DNA of 64,000 nt from NCBI RefSeq assembly GCF_963966145.1, contig NC_091048.1:7998001-8062000 (forward strand), written 5' to 3'. The position numbers were made by a program, and so were the translations under genes. The DNA comes from Tenebrio molitor (taxonomy: Eukaryota > Arthropoda > Insecta > Coleoptera > Tenebrionidae). Of this stretch, positions 48,258-60,132 are shown in pieces (position 1 is the stretch's first letter; each line of letters begins with the position of its first letter). The notes below the pieces were generated by a model. It was not told where the DNA came from, searched no databases, and worked only from the letters and a program-made list of their open reading frames with translations.

Positions 48258-50903
48258 TGAAAAGCCTGATTTATACTGCCTCGCCAGCAACTTGGGACTA
48301 ATGGAACTCTTTAAGAGGAGATTCCTGTATCTGGAATACTCATGTAAAGGGTAGTAGATTTTATTTATCCTGATTCCACTGTATTTTTACCATTGACTGA
48401 AATTTTTCATTATTTTTTGCACGTGATATGGTCCAAACAAACAAAATATTTATTACAGTTGAACGTACTTAATATTTCCAATAACTTTATATGCTCTGGG
48501 AGTACGACATCGTACAAAAGCGCTTGTACAGGTGAAGTAATTACGTATTGTCTAGAGTGACGGTTTGTCGCATGTATATTACATCAACAGATGTCGTAAT
48601 GAATTCGAATAGTTTTAAAGGTATGAGAATCGAACGTAATTAAGTGCAGGTCACGAAGTAAGCATTACCTTCTACATATCAATTTAATTTGATTCCGTTC
48701 GCTCTTAGTTGGATATAGAACGGACGATAATGGCGCAGGATCGATAGAGAAATAAAATCCTTTATGCTTGTGTAAATGTATAAAACAGTCGAATAAACGC
48801 AAGAACAAGCAACGTTTGTGTACAGAGCTGAATGTGTCAACAGAAAAGACAATGCCGTAATACACCTTGACATTTGAACACGAATTTGTGCTTTATGCTT
48901 TATTTATGGCGAAACACTTAAACGTCACTGCATTATCTATGCCTCACTAATCTTTGATCCTACGGTTCCCGACCAGCAATGGCTGTCTCATCCATATGAA
49001 CACTAATACCGGATGAACCGTTACGAAAGTGCAACCGTAAGAGGATAGAGTTGGTGACCCAACGGAATAAGAAGCACTGAAGCGGTTGTCTCGGCATCAA
49101 ACTATCTTAATATCGTTGGATATTGATAAAAGTTAATTTTTTATCGGAGGAAGATGCTACTTTCTACAAATTGACCGTTGGGAAAATCGCTTTTCGATAC
49201 TGTAATGGTACTTCAACTGATTAAATGGTCTTGAATGCTGTCAAGAATGCTCGTACTACTTGGACTACTTTATGATACTTCGTATCACTGGTTCAGAAAC
49301 TGCGGGCTCCAGGTGAAAAATTGTACTTAACATTAAATCTTTCTTTCAAGGAAAAACGTTGCTTATTAATTTATTAATTACTGACTGAAAACTAAGTGAA
49401 CAATGAAAAAAATAGGTGTCCGTCACAATACCTACTTCTTTTCTAGAAGGATCATCGAGTTTCCAAGTTTCGGAACCACTGCACGACGTCCCACCCGATA
49501 TTGCTCAAGATCTATTTATAACGTAATACTATTATAATCTAATATAATTACAAGAAGGGTAATTTTTCAATAATGTATAACAAGAAATGAACGTTTTTAA
49601 ATGATACGTAACGTTTTCCGATACTCGTATAAGATATTCAACATATCGATTTCCCAAGTCTATTTATAATAACCTTATACATATAAAGTGGAAAATAAAA
49701 TTAACTATTTATTATTATGTAATAAGTAACATGTTAACAAATGGATATTCTAAAACTCCGCTAAAAATATCGACGGCGCTTTGTTGTAATTTCCGTTATC
49801 AAGTCGCTGAATTTTTCTAAATATATTGCAAGTATTAACACATCTTTTAGATTCTTTTTATATTTCGTATAACAGAATTTTTCAATTTAATCCTTTATAA
49901 ATCGTATTTGTAAGACAATAGACAAACACAATTTTCTAAATTTATAATAATGCCTGAATAATGTTAACGTATTTAATGTACGACTTTATTGTGATCGAAC
50001 GATAATGACCCAGTTTTCTGATACGTTACTATAGAAATAATCCCCTAGGGCATCATCTTTAAATAACAGGCTCTAGGGCGTTAAAACTTCTTTATTGCTT
50101 ATTTACGAGCAGGTTTTATGTATTTGCAAACAACTTTTGACAGATTGGTATAAATTAATCAAATTACATATTATCAATCCAAAATGACACGAAACTAGTC
50201 GGACATTAAACGTTGAAGGCACCACGGGTGTTATAATGATGATACGGCGTGCTCCCCTCGAACCAGAGGACCTCGCGCGTTATCAACGTTGTAACACACT
50301 TGGTACCTTAATATTACATTATTACACCACATATTTTCAACTAATCAAATGTTGTTGATTAAATATTAACCTAAAATATACCTGTTAAGTTCAACTGACA
50401 GATGTTCGTAAAATTCTTGAAAATAATGACTCTGCAAGATATTCCACTGGATTTTCGTAGATTTAAGAGTTAAAACGTATATGTATAGTATTTGTACCTT
50501 CTTCCTTAGTACTCTTTCAGTACATATTTGGTATAAACAAAACATTTAACAGTTGGTTTCTGAGGTCTACTGATTCTATTTTTTTTTAACTTGCGTATTC
50601 AAAAATACAGCAAACTTGTTTATTCAAAGTTAAACAAACTCGGTAAAAATCTAAAAATATTGTAAGATCGTAGGAATGACCTGCATCTAATGAAATGAAA
50701 AACTCTTGGGGGTTTTATTCAGTAGGAAAAATATCTAGTTTAATTAGAGATATGAAAACATAGAGCTTTTGTAGTTACATACTAAGCATTTTAAATATTT
50801 AAAAATACATACTTTCTTGTAGAACTCAGAAAGTCCCTTAGAAAGTAAAAAATGTCTGTGTATAAATTGTTACAAATTGTTGTTCGTGATAACTAAAGGG
50901 TTA

Positions 50904-51112
50904 TATCGGTGTTCATTTAAATTGCTCCTCCTCCAATGATTGACGTGTCGATTGTGAACGCACCACGGATTACAGATCACGGATCAGCTCTTTCAGTCTA
51001 ACCTCACTTTTTGCGTTGTTTGTGTTTTTACTCTGCAGACTCACGAATGGTGCGTTCACAGTCGACTCTTCAATGCCAGGTTTGAGGAGAAATTTAAATG
51101 AACACCCGATAT
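50904..51112. repeat. Family B MITE, complete copy
   Basis: ATCGGTGTTCATTTAAATT on the left and AATTTAAATGAACACCCGAT on the right. The core CACGGATTACAGATCACGGATCAG and CTAACCTCACTTTTTGCGTTGTTTG matches copies at 14282 and 20202. It lies only about 75 bp from the larger relative at 51188..51821. Confidence 0.87.
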
Positions 51113-51187
51113 GACAAGCTACTGAAAGCGAATAACATTGTTCAGTTTACCTTGCAAATATCACACAAAAAATTTCAACAGTACAGT

Positions 51188-51821
51188 AAAGGGTGTTTTT
51201 TTAAATTTAGCGTCGAAGTAGGAGTTGGAGAGTCGATTGAGATCGCACCACTCGTGTAAAAGCTGGTGCCCAATTCTTGAATCGATGGAATTAATTCTCA
51301 TTGGAAAAATAGTCAAATTTTCTCATGAGAAATGCAAAAGTGTATTCTGGACTTATGTCAGACGGATTGTTCCACTATTAATCCGGAGAATTATATCACC
51401 TAGTGTTTATCATGGGAAAATAATTTTTTCGCGAGAAATTCGACTGTCAAATGTGACACTTTTGTTAATACATAATTGTGTTTGTAAAAGAAAAAAATTG
51501 AAGAATTCATTGCAATCCAAATAATGGTTGCCCAAGCACAAAGACTTTATTCTAAATTAGACCCGTTTGATCCAAATTGTCAACATATTGCATTTTTAAA
51601 TTCTCATGTGAAATCATTTTCCAAACAGTTCAAGAATACAGATATGAGAACATTTTAAATTCCACTAGGAATTCATTATATATTCAGAATATTCCCAAAC
51701 GAATATTTTCCAGTGATTTCAAGAATTGGGCCCCTGATCCGTGATCCGTAACCTGTATAGTGCGTTCACAATCGACAGTTCAACGCCTACTTCGACGCCA
51801 AATTTAAAAAAACACCCGTTA
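51188..51821. repeat. Family B-related element with a 470-bp unrelated interior
   Basis: Left end AGGGTGTTTTTTTAAATTTAGCG and GAGTCGATTGAGATCGCACCA; right end GTGCGTTCACAATCGACAGTTCAACGCC and AAATTTAAAAAAACACCCGT. Between them, a second inverted pair GCCCAATTCTTGA / TCAAGAATTGGGC bounds about 450 bp not found in the shorter copies. That interior contains a coding-like frame starting near 51525 (MVAQAQRLYSKLDPFDPN) which I do not recognise. Confidence 0.7.
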
Positions 51822-51954
51822 TGTACAACTGCATCCATGGGAATGATTTCTTTACGAAAAATTAAGCAAATATGATGCGAATAAAATTTTTCTGTTGTGC
51901 GATTTTTTGGCATCGGAAGTTTAGTGTGGCTGCTCTTTAAAAACCCATCTTCAC

Positions 51955-52435
51955 CAAAAACGTTATTCGTTATTTTGACGAACAAGGTCTCTCTTCTATG
52001 TGGTCGACGTTTGAAAGATCTCATCAAACATAAATGTTACCAAGTAGTTTATTTGAAAATATCAATTGCGTCAATAATTAGAAAATTATTTCAAAGGTGT
52101 TTCCAAATGGACTGGAAAATATTCTCCTTCAGCATCCTGCGGTGGAAGATGCTGCAGTCGTTGGAAAACCAGACGAACCGGCAGGAGAAATACCTACTGC
52201 TTTTGTGGTGAAACGACAAGACATAACTGAAGAACTTGTTCGCTATGTGTAGGGAATTTTTCTCTCAAACATAAATTTTAGATTATTGCATGGCAGTCTC
52301 TATTTCAGAGAGAATTTCTGTACAGAAGGAACTCCACGGACGGGTACGATTTGTTCAAGGAATTCCCAAAACTGCTACCGGAAAGGGAAAAATTCAGCAC
52401 AACTCTTGTAAAGAAAAATTCTTTTTTGCAGACTT
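51955..52435 (+). pseudogene. Firefly-luciferase-like acyl-CoA synthetase, C-terminal fragment
   Basis: The C-terminal domain of an AMP-binding (ANL superfamily) enzyme is plain: YFDEQGL at 51971, RLKDLIKHKCYQV at 52005..52046, LENILLQHPAVEDAAVVGKP from 52112, then DEPAGEIPTAFVVKR, and after a gap ERISVQKELHGRVRF and IPKTATGK. Frameshifts separate YFDEQGL from RLKDLIK. An intron-like gap (CAA/GTAGTT..TTTCAAAG) falls after the Tyr-Gln codons, a usual intron place in this family, and a second gap follows LVRYV. With introns kept, this is a DNA-level copy rather than a retrocopy. The N-terminal AMP-binding domain is missing. It is almost surely non-functional. Confidence 0.85.
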
Positions 52436-53039
52436 TTGGTTTTATAGTAGATTAATAAAATAAACACAGGTACTAATCTGGATTTATTTGCCAAAACCTT
52501 CGTCTAGTGATATTTGTTTTTAAAGCCTTCCACCATTCTCCTCAGCCTGTCGCCTGTGCTTCAAGGGGATAAAGCTGACTGTTACGAGTTTCATTTTGTC
52601 TGCGCACCTCTCGATTTTGGCCAAAAAAATACAAACAATAAAACAACTGCCTGCTACATATTCAAGAATTTTGTTTTCAGAGAAGTTTGACTTCTTATTT
52701 TTAACAACAAACGCCAAAGCCCATTCTCTTTCTCCGTTTTAGACAGGCAAATCTACAACCCCAGCGTCTCTAATATCTTAAAGCATTATTAAGTCGGTTC
52801 TTTACGATGATCTTGTATTTTATTTGCAAGTCGAGTTCCTTACAGAACCACATTTGTGAATTGCAACAGAATAACAATGACAGTAGAGAAGCTTATAAAT
52901 ATTAATTATCAAATTTATTTATTTCTTCTCCACTTGTAACACGTTGTGGCTGAAAAGGTTTTAATTAAGAAACTAAATGAATTTGTATTAAGTTCTTTTG
53001 ATTCAGATTTGGTAGAGAGATTGTGATCGTATTTAATTA

Positions 53040-53720
53040 TATCCATCCTGTTGGAAGTGGAAGTGATCATTTCCTTCCCCGCTTTCTCTAACGACCACCA
53101 ACAGATGGAGATCCGATGTTGGGCGACTATCGGCGGTCGTTAACTGGGAGGGCCGCTCGTCTCTATTCTTCAACCGTCAAAGCCATCGGAAACTCCAACG
53201 CTCGGTGAGTACACAAGCCTGACGCGCGACTCTCCAAGCGCCAACAACCGACCGGTTTGAAGAAATCGACGTTGCCACATCGCCGAGGTCAATGAAGCAC
53301 CTGCCGTTCTTTTTACCGTCCGACGGGCCAACGATTTCGAGAATACGAAATGCGGCCCTCCACCCGGACGCTTCCACTTTACATGCAACGGAAAGAAAGA
53401 GTCTCCATCGATGGGGATTTTTATTAAAAAGCGGTCGATGACGAAACGGCAACCGGGCACCGGTTGCAGGGTCAGGATAGGTGTAGAACGGCTCCAGGTC
53501 AACAACATCTGATCCTCGCAGGCTCCCGACGGGCCCAGCACGCTCTCCTCGTTTCCATCTTGCCAACGCTCACCCATTTTACGCCCATTGTTCTGATCTG
53601 TATCGCAGAACTGAGCATCGGGGAATGGATTGGATTTGGTCGCTGTTGCTCATTAGGTGGATTAGCTGGGCTGGTGGGCGCATTGAAGAAGACATGTTGG
53701 TGCGTTTTCAGGCCATGTCA
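53040..53720. other. GC-rich block with overlapping open frames, identity unknown
   Basis: GC content rises sharply over about 680 bp within AT-rich DNA. Two overlapping minus-strand frames (53577..53170 and 53566..53177) stay open for about 130 residues each. The second reads plausibly (EPFYTYPDPATGARLPFRHR) but I recognise no family. It could be an exon, a CpG-rich promoter and 5' UTR (for example of echinoid), or captured foreign DNA. High GC alone would also lengthen chance frames. Confidence 0.35.
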
Positions 53721-54525
53721 TAGTTACATGACGTACCAGCTTGTAATAATGTTAATTTGTGAAGTGCCAGCGGGTGGATGTGAAGCACAAAACCGGTCAA
53801 AATTTCGACTACATGTGTGGGTTGCAAACCGGCAAAAAAATTGTTTACAGTTTTTGGATAAATAATAGAGCTCCTCTCAACTCGACACGATCATTGTTTT
53901 CTAACTATCAGAGTTGGGAAAATGGAAAAAAAAACGGTTTTGGAGAGCTGTCAGATTAATAACTAGGTATGTGAAAAATTGGAACAAAATGATATAACCA
54001 TACCTAATTATACTGTGAGGTGTAACAAATAATAAAACTTTATAATACCAATTAATTAATAAATACTAAATTGCCTTCTCAAAAAAAATATAATAAACGA
54101 GTCGATTTTTCACACGTTGATTGAGTAATTAACATTCTCTAAATATTTGTAACACAAACTACAGAAAATTGACAAAGAAAAATTGTAGACATTTTTCTGC
54201 GTGCATGCATTTCTGATTGATGCAAAATACAAAAAATAAAGAGAGATAATTAAATATAATTCTCGTCAGGACTAAGCTTTAAAAAATCTTAGATTGTGTG
54301 CAAAGACTTCTTCCTATCTGCAAATCGTTTTCTATCGAAAGAAAATATGACCAACAAAGTTATTCTTCAATATTTAAGACGATTTTTTGATTAAGCTCAA
54401 GTTGTTGATTTCTTTGCTTTCTCGTTGTTGCTGTGAATTTTACTTTTTGTTTTCATAATTTTATTTGATAAATAAATACAAGTTAGTAGAATTGCTTGTT
54501 TCCTTAAGAGTTATCTGTATCACTA

Positions 54526-54613
54526 GGCCAGAAACGGCACTTTTGCGAGTGTGTGGAAGGTTTGTGGGCCGAGGCGACAGCCGAGTACATACTCGCAAAA
54601 CCGTTTCTGATTT
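54526..54613. repeat. Hairpin: CAGAAACGG..TTTTGCGAGT / ACTCGCAAAACCGTTTCTG
   Basis: An inverted repeat of about 20 bp per arm around the loop GGGCCGAGGCGACAGCCGAG. The CGAG..GC..CGAG loop resembles the one at 31227..31357. Open frames on both strands here are a by-product of the palindrome. Confidence 0.7.
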
Positions 54614-55824
54614 TCTGCGACGCTTTATCGAGTCAAGAATATTGCTAATTTTTCTATCCAAGTTTAAGACACTTTTATTCGCTAAAGTAGAGAATATGCC
54701 AAGTACTAAATAATTTTAGTCTATTGTCGCGAAATTACGCGGAGGAGTTCTCCACCTCTTGGCACGTCTAAAGCCTCCACCGGTTGAAGAACGAACCGAT
54801 GCTCGCAAAATCGATACCTCCTATGAAGTGATAAAAATTGCAAACACCTCTCTTAATCCTCCCGTTTGCATCCACCCTCGTTGACTCAATTTAAAGTTGG
54901 CGCAACACACATTAATAACACGAGCCCACCACGAGATACTTTCCATCATTCCCAAACTGTAATTAGTTTTACAGTCGCAACCGTACCCACCACGTATTAT
55001 GTGGAACTTTTTTAATTCCGTCGTCGTGATAGCGACATTAGAATACGAGTGCCAACAAAAAAGGAACACAATTTCTCAAACCGCGGGACCTTTTGCGTCC
55101 TACCGGGCTCCTATCAGGCCAGATTTGTGATCCAACACCTGAAGTAATTACCGCCTCGACGCTTTGTGGTCGTCGCGTGATTTCATGTTTTCTATTCGAG
55201 ATGGCAATTAGAGTTTTTTTGGGCCTTTTGAGCGCTTCCAGGTATGCATGATGGATTCGGCGTTTTTGTTCGAACGCCGTTTGTCTTGCCCGTTTCGTGC
55301 GCAGGATGGGGGCATTCAGTTCCGATCCTGCGGGGACAATGAGCGCACAAATCGCGGATTAAAGATTGCGACGACCTCATCATGGGAAAACTTCAAGCAT
55401 TAATGCTAAATTATTCAAAAAATATACATTTTCACGGCGTGTTTGTTGCTACTCTCGCATTTTAAGTCATCGCCGGCCAAATTTATTCATTTCCATGGGA
55501 GGAAGCGTTTAGTGGGGTCGCGCACTCTGAATTTCAGGTTTTTAACATAACTAATGAAAAAGTTTAAACAATCTATACAGGTTTGTTTGTAGTACTGGAT
55601 AGGTCCAATGACCACTCCAACAGAGCTGAAAGCTCACAGAAACGACCTACGCGAAGGCCGCTGCTATAAACTGTTGTTTATCGTTAAAAGAGAATTAAAA
55701 TTTAATTTTTTTCCTGTTTTCACTCCGAGCACAACACGGAACAGTCTACCATAAAAAAAATAAAACACAATGAACTGAATAGTAAAATAAACAAAACATG
55801 GATCCGTAATTATGCCCAATAATC

Positions 55825-55847
55825 AAAATAAATAAATAAATAAATAA
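55825..55847. repeat. (AAAT)n microsatellite
   Basis: Five uninterrupted AAATA-type units (AAATAAATAAATAAATAAAT). Confidence 0.85.
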
Positions 55848-56366
55848 CTACAACCGAATGGGCGTTGTGCTTGAATCTCATTAGAGAACTCTATCGTTTT
55901 ATTTTGTTCCTGGTAGCATATTTCAGATGACTCAACATAAATTCAATTGGGTAAAGAACACGGCAGTATGGCGGCAATTGTACAACAGTAAAAGCTAATT
56001 GTGTCGCTTCAAGATTTGTCAACATTAGAATTTTTAATTGTTCAGGAACTGCGCTTTCGTTGCTTTCTCCGGAACTTTTATTGTTTTTACTTTCATAATG
56101 ACAACTTCTCCGTGGCCTATTTAAGAAATTTTAGTTTTTGCCTCAACTCGTAGGAAGTGTCACCCATTCTACAATAAATGAAATGCGTTTACTATTGTTT
56201 TTTGTAAAGTAGTTTTTAATTTAACTTATCTAGTAATTACTTGTCTTGGGGTGCGATCTTCTTGTCGAATTTCCCACGTACATGTGAATTATTTTCGGTA
56301 ATTTTTTCTCACTTTTCACACGAGCTTTTGTTATTATTCGGAAATACGGCACTCTGCGACTAGTAC

Positions 56367-56460
56367 CTAGGTATTTCCACAACCATAAAGCATTCGTGCG
56401 CTTGGAAAAAAAATCGGCGATATGCAGAAACAGAACTAAAACCAGTAACAAATTCTTCAT
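56367..56460 (-). CDS. Candidate echinoid signal-peptide exon (speculative)
   Basis: A minus-strand ATG at 56460 opens a typical secretion signal (MKNLLLVLVLFLHIADFFSK). The frame reaches a GT at 56366 that leaves one base of a codon, which is the phase needed to join the 42677..42851 exon and would give Asp. The donor (CTAG/GTACTA) is weak, an upstream in-frame ATG exists at 56490, and no homology supports it, so chance remains likely. Confidence 0.2.
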
Positions 56461-56722
56461 ACTTTTTGCATCAAATATCCTCTGCTGCAATGATTCTGCA
56501 AGACTAATCCCTTAATTCTAGACACTCATAGTAGTGGGAAACGATATTTGAAACGACTTATGCAGGTTTTTATAACGTACATACTAATACTTTTATGAGG
56601 GTTGGAACGATTGGAACAGCTCAATCAGAAGGTTCAGAAATGGGCCGCATTTAAACATTTCTTACTGGGAGATTCTTCAACGCTTTTGTACTCTGCAATT
56701 TTAGGAGTCCTCTACTGACAAA

Positions 56723-57193
56723 TACAGGGTGTCTTAAAATTATCGTATTCCGAGTTCGGGGCTTAGTAGGGGACATGCTGTTGACCAAGTAAAAATGTTT
56801 AAAAAAAAAATTGCTGTCACTTTGGAAAAAATATCAAAGTTGCCAATATTTGTTCAAAAGTACCTGATCAATATTCTAGCAATGTTGTACTTCCCTTTTG
56901 AACAAAAATTGGAAAAATAAAACTTATTTTTTCGAGATAAAGTTGTTTTTTCAAGAAATGTCTTCATTTATATTTTAATATTTTACATAATCATCCACAC
57001 CATATTTCAAAATGAATGTCAACCATTTATATTTTTTATTTAAAGAAAACATGATGAAAAGTTTGAACCTTCAGACCCATATGTCTTTGTAAAGACCCCC
57101 CCTATGTTTTTTATTTTATTTTTTCGAGATTCCTGAGATGTTTCCCTACAAGACCCCCGGCTTGGAATACGTTAATTTTGCGACACCCTGTAT
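56723..57193. repeat. MITE-like element with ACAGGGTGTC termini (about 471 bp)
   Basis: ACAGGGTGTCTTAAAATTATCGTATTCC at the left pairs with GGAATACGTTAATTTTGCGACACCCTGT at the right, about 28 bp with mismatches. The interior is AT-rich; TTATTTTTTCGAGAT occurs twice. No coding sequence. Confidence 0.83.
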
Positions 57194-57967
57194 TTTTGAA
57201 TAATATGCTGTCACCGCTAAAAGTAGTCTCTTAAAATATTATACCTATTTTCACCGTTATTACCGTACCGTTATTTAGGGGTACTTAGTGGTCCTACTAG
57301 CTGGGTACTTAGAAGGGTCCGGAAAATACAATAATTTCATCATTCCATCATTTCTGGTACAAAATTTCGAGTACGGACCATCAAACTACAAGGACAAGGC
57401 ATAAACCATTGTAGGAGGCAATTGGTTATTTTATAATGAGTTCCAAATATCACTTCCTACTATGTACTACAGTTCACTCCAAAATCCTAATTAAAAACAA
57501 CTTTCAACTAATTTTAGTCTGTCGGTATAGCTTCCTTAAACCGTTATTTTTGCAAACCTTTAAGGATGTTGTTTTCTGAAAAAATTGCGACCACCTGTTG
57601 GATGTAGCGTCATAGAATTAAAATATCGTTAAAACGAGTTTTGAAAAAGTGTTAATTATTTTTTGAATTGATTTGTTGCGATACCTCTGAAACTACTGTT
57701 CCGGGGCTTGGTGTAAGCTTTGGGTCTTCGGACCTGTCACCTCGAAAGCTGTAAATTTAACCGCCAGTTACCCTTAACACCTCGTGTAGATAAGTCGGTT
57801 GTAATCTGTTTTAAAAACTGAAATCTGGTGGATTTCAACAACTTTCCCGTCCTTGTCCGAGATGCTATCAGCTGCATGTTGCAGTTTTCCAGCCTTCAGA
57901 CGGTCGGTCTCATAACAGAAACAAGTTCCGCAAGTTCCCAGCGAACTCGACTCGAAACATTGTAATA

Positions 57968-58085
57968 CAGTACAACCTCGATAATCCGAACCCCCGGTAA
58001 TCCGAAACTCCAGTAATCCGAACAAATATTTTGTTTCTATAATCCGAACAAAACCAGTTGTTCAAATTCGCTAATCCGAACACCG
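57968..58085 (+). repeat. Tigger/pogo left terminus with five subterminal TAATCCGAA repeats
   Basis: The terminus starts CAGTACAACC at 57968. TAATCCGAAC or TAATCCGAAA recurs after ATA, GG, CAG, CTA and GC contexts up to about 58081, all in one orientation. Tandem subterminal motifs of this kind fit DNA-binding sites for the CENP-B-type helix-turn-helix of the transposase. Confidence 0.85.
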
Positions 58086-58206
58086 TCATAACATGTTTGT
58101 TTTGACTAGCTGTTAGAAGAAAGTGGGGAGAACAAAACAATGAATGCATTTTCAGTTACAAGAAGTGCGTCTTTGTGAGAGTATCGTTGCTTTATTACAC
58201 AAAATT

Positions 58207-58271
58207 ATGGCAGAAAAAAGAAAACATCGTACCCTTACTCTGTTACAAAAGTATAACATTTTACAAAAACT
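58207..58271 (+). CDS. Tigger/pogo transposase, 5' part (interrupted)
   Basis: The ATG at 58207 starts MAEKRKHRTLTLLQKYNILQ and runs 21 codons plus two bases to the LTR junction at 58271. This is the start of the N-terminal CENP-B/psq-type helix-turn-helix. The downstream part resumes at 63567 in the matching phase. The disrupted frame cannot make full-length transposase from this copy. Confidence 0.85.
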
Positions 58272-60116
58272 TGTAGTGACCCAGTTTAAAATTTAAATTT
58301 AAATTTCCGGTACCGCCACAACAGCGCGCCAAATGTGAAGGTACTAGCGGCTAGACTAGGAACTACGAGCGGAAATATAGCGGGGGATGGAACGGGCTCG
58401 CGCGGGCGGTTGAAGGGGGTAGTTCACTTTTGTTTAGTTTTTCGAAACGAACACACCTTGCGAAGAGCGATCCAAGTTTCTCAAATTTGTAAGAAAAACC
58501 TGAACAATTACACTACCGATCCGAGTAGATATTTTGTGTCCCCGTGAGGAATTCAACGTTTTTAATTCACCTGGGTAATTTATCCCACTTTCGTTGCCTT
58601 TTTTTTTGTGTTTTGTTTTTGAGGCCAGGACCACGTGGTAAGGGTATGTTGTAGATTTCATTTTGTTGCATGCTGTTTCTTTAAGAAGCGCCCATTTGTT
58701 AATTTTAAGTGTTATCTCTCTCCCGGGAGGTTCTTTTTTAGCGATCTGGTAATTTCGAAAATACGGAGCCGTCGTCCGAACCGCGTGCGTCCATTTTGTT
58801 TTTGTTCTTCACTAACATTTTCTAACGGCACTCGACCCGCCATTTTCTTTTTGTTTAACATTACCAGCGATTATTGTATTCGTGATTTATGTTGTTTACT
58901 GATATTTGTGCCATTTAAAGTGGTTCTATTTTATCGTTATTTAACTTCACGTTTTGTTCTCTTTTATTTCCTCATTGTTTAATGTTGCGTTTTGTTTTGT
59001 TTATTTGATCATTGTTTAATGTTGCGCTTTGTTGTGTTGGATTTTCTCCTCGTTTAATGTTACGGTTTGTTCGATAGGATTAAACTCGGTTTTTTTTTTT
59101 TTTCGTGTTGTTGCTAGATTTCGGAAAAGTTAAAGTAAAATGTTGTAAGTGCGCCCCTGTGGGAGCTAGGTGACAATCAGGAAGTCGTGGGGTTGTTTAG
59201 TAAATTTCTGTGGAAGCTACGGTTATTTAGAGCCGTTAGCGGGGACGGACCTTAGTCTTTGCGGGAGCGGCGTCGGGATGTTTTCGTGAAGCTTCCGTCG
59301 ACGGTTATAGAGACTTTGGGGTTTTGTCCGGAAACGGTTGGTTGGGGACGGCGGACCTAGGTCTTTGCGGCTGCGGTCTAGGAATGCTACTCGTACGACC
59401 CCGAAACGCTCTGTCACTCTTGCTGGGTCGGTGAAATAGTCTGACGTTCATTAATACCCCGAATATCTATAAACGTCGCTTGATTTCAAGATGATTCAGA
59501 TCATTCTTCTGAGTCCCCTCGCAGCCGAAAGTTTGTTACCTCCAGCTCTAAGCTCCCGAAGGCGTACCTTGACCGCGTAGTTCCACGTTAAACATTGTTT
59601 TTGTCATTAATCGAATTGTAAAATATGAGTAATACCTGGGATACGGTTTTTGAAGAGGGTTTTTCATCCGTCCCTGTCTGTAATAACTGCCTTATAATTT
59701 GTTTACTTGTTTTGCAAGCTTTAAACTGTCATTTTGTCTGTCATGTGCCCGTTTTTCTGTTATTTTAAATATTGTTGCATTCATCTTGTCGTTTATCTTT
59801 GTGATGTACTCAACTAGTTAATTTCTTGTACTACGTTAAACTTAATTTCTGTACTTTGTATTCGTTCAAATTTCTTTTGCATCAAAGTTATTACAGACAT
59901 TTTTAATAAAAGGTATTTTGCGTCCCTCACATGTGTGTTTTATTTGCGGCACTCTTCCAACTGGAACCCTCACCGTTTGCATTCCGAACCTTTTCCGCCA
60001 AAAGAAAATCACAACGTAGGGCTCCTCCGATTCGATGACGATCACGACCACATTTGTTACCGTTTTGCGCAGGTTCAAATATTTGGCGGAAAAAGTAATG
60101 TATTCAAATCATTACA
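58272..60116 (+). repeat. 5' LTR (1845 bp)
   Basis: It begins TGTAGTGACCC and ends CATTACA, the usual TG..CA form. The copy at 61718..63562 has the same length and every stretch I compared was identical, including a run of 14 T. AATAAA at 59905..59910 about 200 bp before the end fits the R/U5 boundary. Small open frames inside are duplicated in the other LTR and are not genes. Confidence 0.95.
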
Positions 60117-60119
60117 GAA

Positions 60120-60132
60120 TTGGTGCCGTGAC
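60120..60132 (+). other. Primer binding site complementary to the 3' end of tRNA-His
   Basis: TGGTGCCGTGACC, three bases after the 5' LTR, is the complement of GGTCACGGCACCA, the 3' end of eukaryotic tRNA-His including CCA. A 13-nt perfect match is normal for initiating minus-strand DNA synthesis. The match is from my memory of tRNA-His sequences. Confidence 0.8.

Larger units (their letters stand above)
42852..57967. other. Upstream/first-intron region of echinoid, no proven gene
   Basis: About 15 kb. Identified content is the retrotransposon fragment 44570..45325, the luciferase-like fragment 51955..52435, family B, C-host (D) and other MITEs, and the GC-rich block 53040..53720. The remaining stretches, including 45660..48200, 48300..50900 and 54620..56700, show only short frames. 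The missing echinoid first exon and promoter should be here or beyond the window. Confidence 0.6.

Noticed and set aside
58335..58982. Small frames repeated at 61781..62428.
   Set aside because: They are duplicated only because they lie in the LTRs; no start context or domain supports coding.
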